Source: Bacteroidales bacterium UBA2716 (GTDB lineage Bacteria > Bacteroidota > Bacteroidia > Bacteroidales > UBA932). Taken from it: 6,501 nucleotides of DNA. The stretch spans positions 9,773-16,273 of the forward strand of contig DEKS01000137.1 of NCBI GenBank assembly GCA_002354005.1. The letters are read 5' to 3'. This document shows, in pieces, positions 6,204 through 6,501 of this stretch. The notes below the pieces were generated by a model. The model was not told where the DNA came from, ran no database searches, and worked only from the letters and a program-made list of their open reading frames with translations. The position numbers and the translations under genes were made by a program. How positions within the stretch are numbered: the stretch's first letter is position 1; every line of letters starts with the position of its first letter.

Positions 6204-6501
6204 TGGAAATTACCCTGCAAGAGTTCAATGAAGTTATCGCCGCCCTGGAAAAAGGCGAGCTCCGCGTTGCCCGGAAAGTGGACGGCGAGTGGGTGGTGAA
6301 TCGGCACGTAAAAGAAGTTATCCTGGCCGGCTTCAAGCTGGGCGCCATTACGGACATGAGCGAAGGACAATTTCCCTTCTTCGACAAAAACACCTTCCCG
6401 GTGCGGCAATTTAATGCCTCCGACGGCGTGCGCATCGTCCCCGGCGGCACCAGCATCCGGCGCGGCGCGTACCTGGCGCCCGGCAGCATCGTCATGCCCC
6501 C
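6203..6501 (+). CDS. dapD: 2,3,4,5-tetrahydropyridine-2,6-dicarboxylate N-succinyltransferase, N-terminal part
   Basis: The gene is open to the right edge: 99 complete codons of an enzyme that usually has about 270-280 residues. DapD transfers a succinyl group from succinyl-CoA to tetrahydrodipicolinate in the acyl-blocked branch of lysine synthesis. The N-terminal domain shows FNEVIAALEKGELRVARKVDGEW (residues 8-30), close in pattern to E. coli DapD ([20 protein letters not shown]), then VKEVILAGFKLG. Residues 76-99 begin the left-handed beta-helix of hexapeptide repeats (GVRIVPGGTSIRRGAYLAPG). The catalytic and CoA-binding parts lie beyond the window, so the acyl donor cannot be verified. 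The start is fixed by the overlap TAATG with the dapA stop, which suggests translational coupling. The start is shorter than in E. coli, lacking about the first 27 residues. Confidence 0.9.
   Translation, partial: MEITLQEFNEVIAALEKGELRVARKVDGEWVVNRHVKEVILAGFKLGAITDMSEGQFPFFDKNTFPVRQFNASDGVRIVPGGTSIRRGAYLAPGSIVMP

Noticed and set aside
1..6501. A new defence, mobile or RNA-guided system
   Set aside because: No nuclease, transposase, reverse transcriptase, toxin-antitoxin pair or CRISPR-like array is visible; the genes are biosynthetic or outer-membrane. The unusual content is the repeat elements.

Overview
The window is a chromosomal segment of a Bacteroidota bacterium, most likely order Bacteroidales. 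The evidence is a large outer-membrane protein with a carboxypeptidase-like N-terminal domain and a receptor-like barrel, a TAtcTTTG -7 promoter element before dapA, and few strong Shine-Dalgarno sites. By eye the DNA is rather GC-rich (mid to high 50s percent). All real genes lie on the + strand. I see no tRNA, rRNA, CRISPR array, transposase, phage gene or defence gene.

Layout: (1) positions 1-43 may hold the last codons of an upstream gene that overlaps dapF by ATGA, together with what looks like the right half of an intergenic hairpin repeat; (2) dapF, diaminopimelate epimerase, 40-1098, enlarged by three in-frame stretches of repeat-like DNA; (3) a 96-base gap carrying a 42-base hairpin repeat; (4) a ketopantoate reductase-family (PanE/ApbA) gene, 1195-2199; (5) an outer-membrane beta-barrel protein of the TonB-receptor-like type, 2230-5109, starting 30 bases after the previous stop; (6) a 227-base gap with a second copy of the same 42-base hairpin and a promoter; (7) dapA, 5337-6203, overlapping by one base (TAATG) with (8) dapD, 6203 onward, cut by the window edge.

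Three genes belong to lysine and meso-diaminopimelate synthesis: DapA makes the dihydrodipicolinate-type intermediate, DapD acylates tetrahydrodipicolinate, and DapF makes meso-DAP for peptidoglycan and lysine. DapD points to the acyl-blocked (succinylase) branch rather than the direct DapL aminotransferase route. The reductase and the outer-membrane protein between the two dap blocks have no obvious link to lysine.

The most interesting signal is dapF itself. Three unrelated repeat-like sequences (a CGAAG-rich element, a 137-base element with 27-base near-perfect inverted ends, and an ATTCCC/GGGAAT hairpin) sit inside the reading frame at places where the family has loops. The frame and both catalytic cysteines are kept. 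This resembles the in-frame palindromic elements known from Rickettsia genes. The second signal is the 42-base intergenic hairpin, present in two near-identical copies plus a probable third at the left edge.
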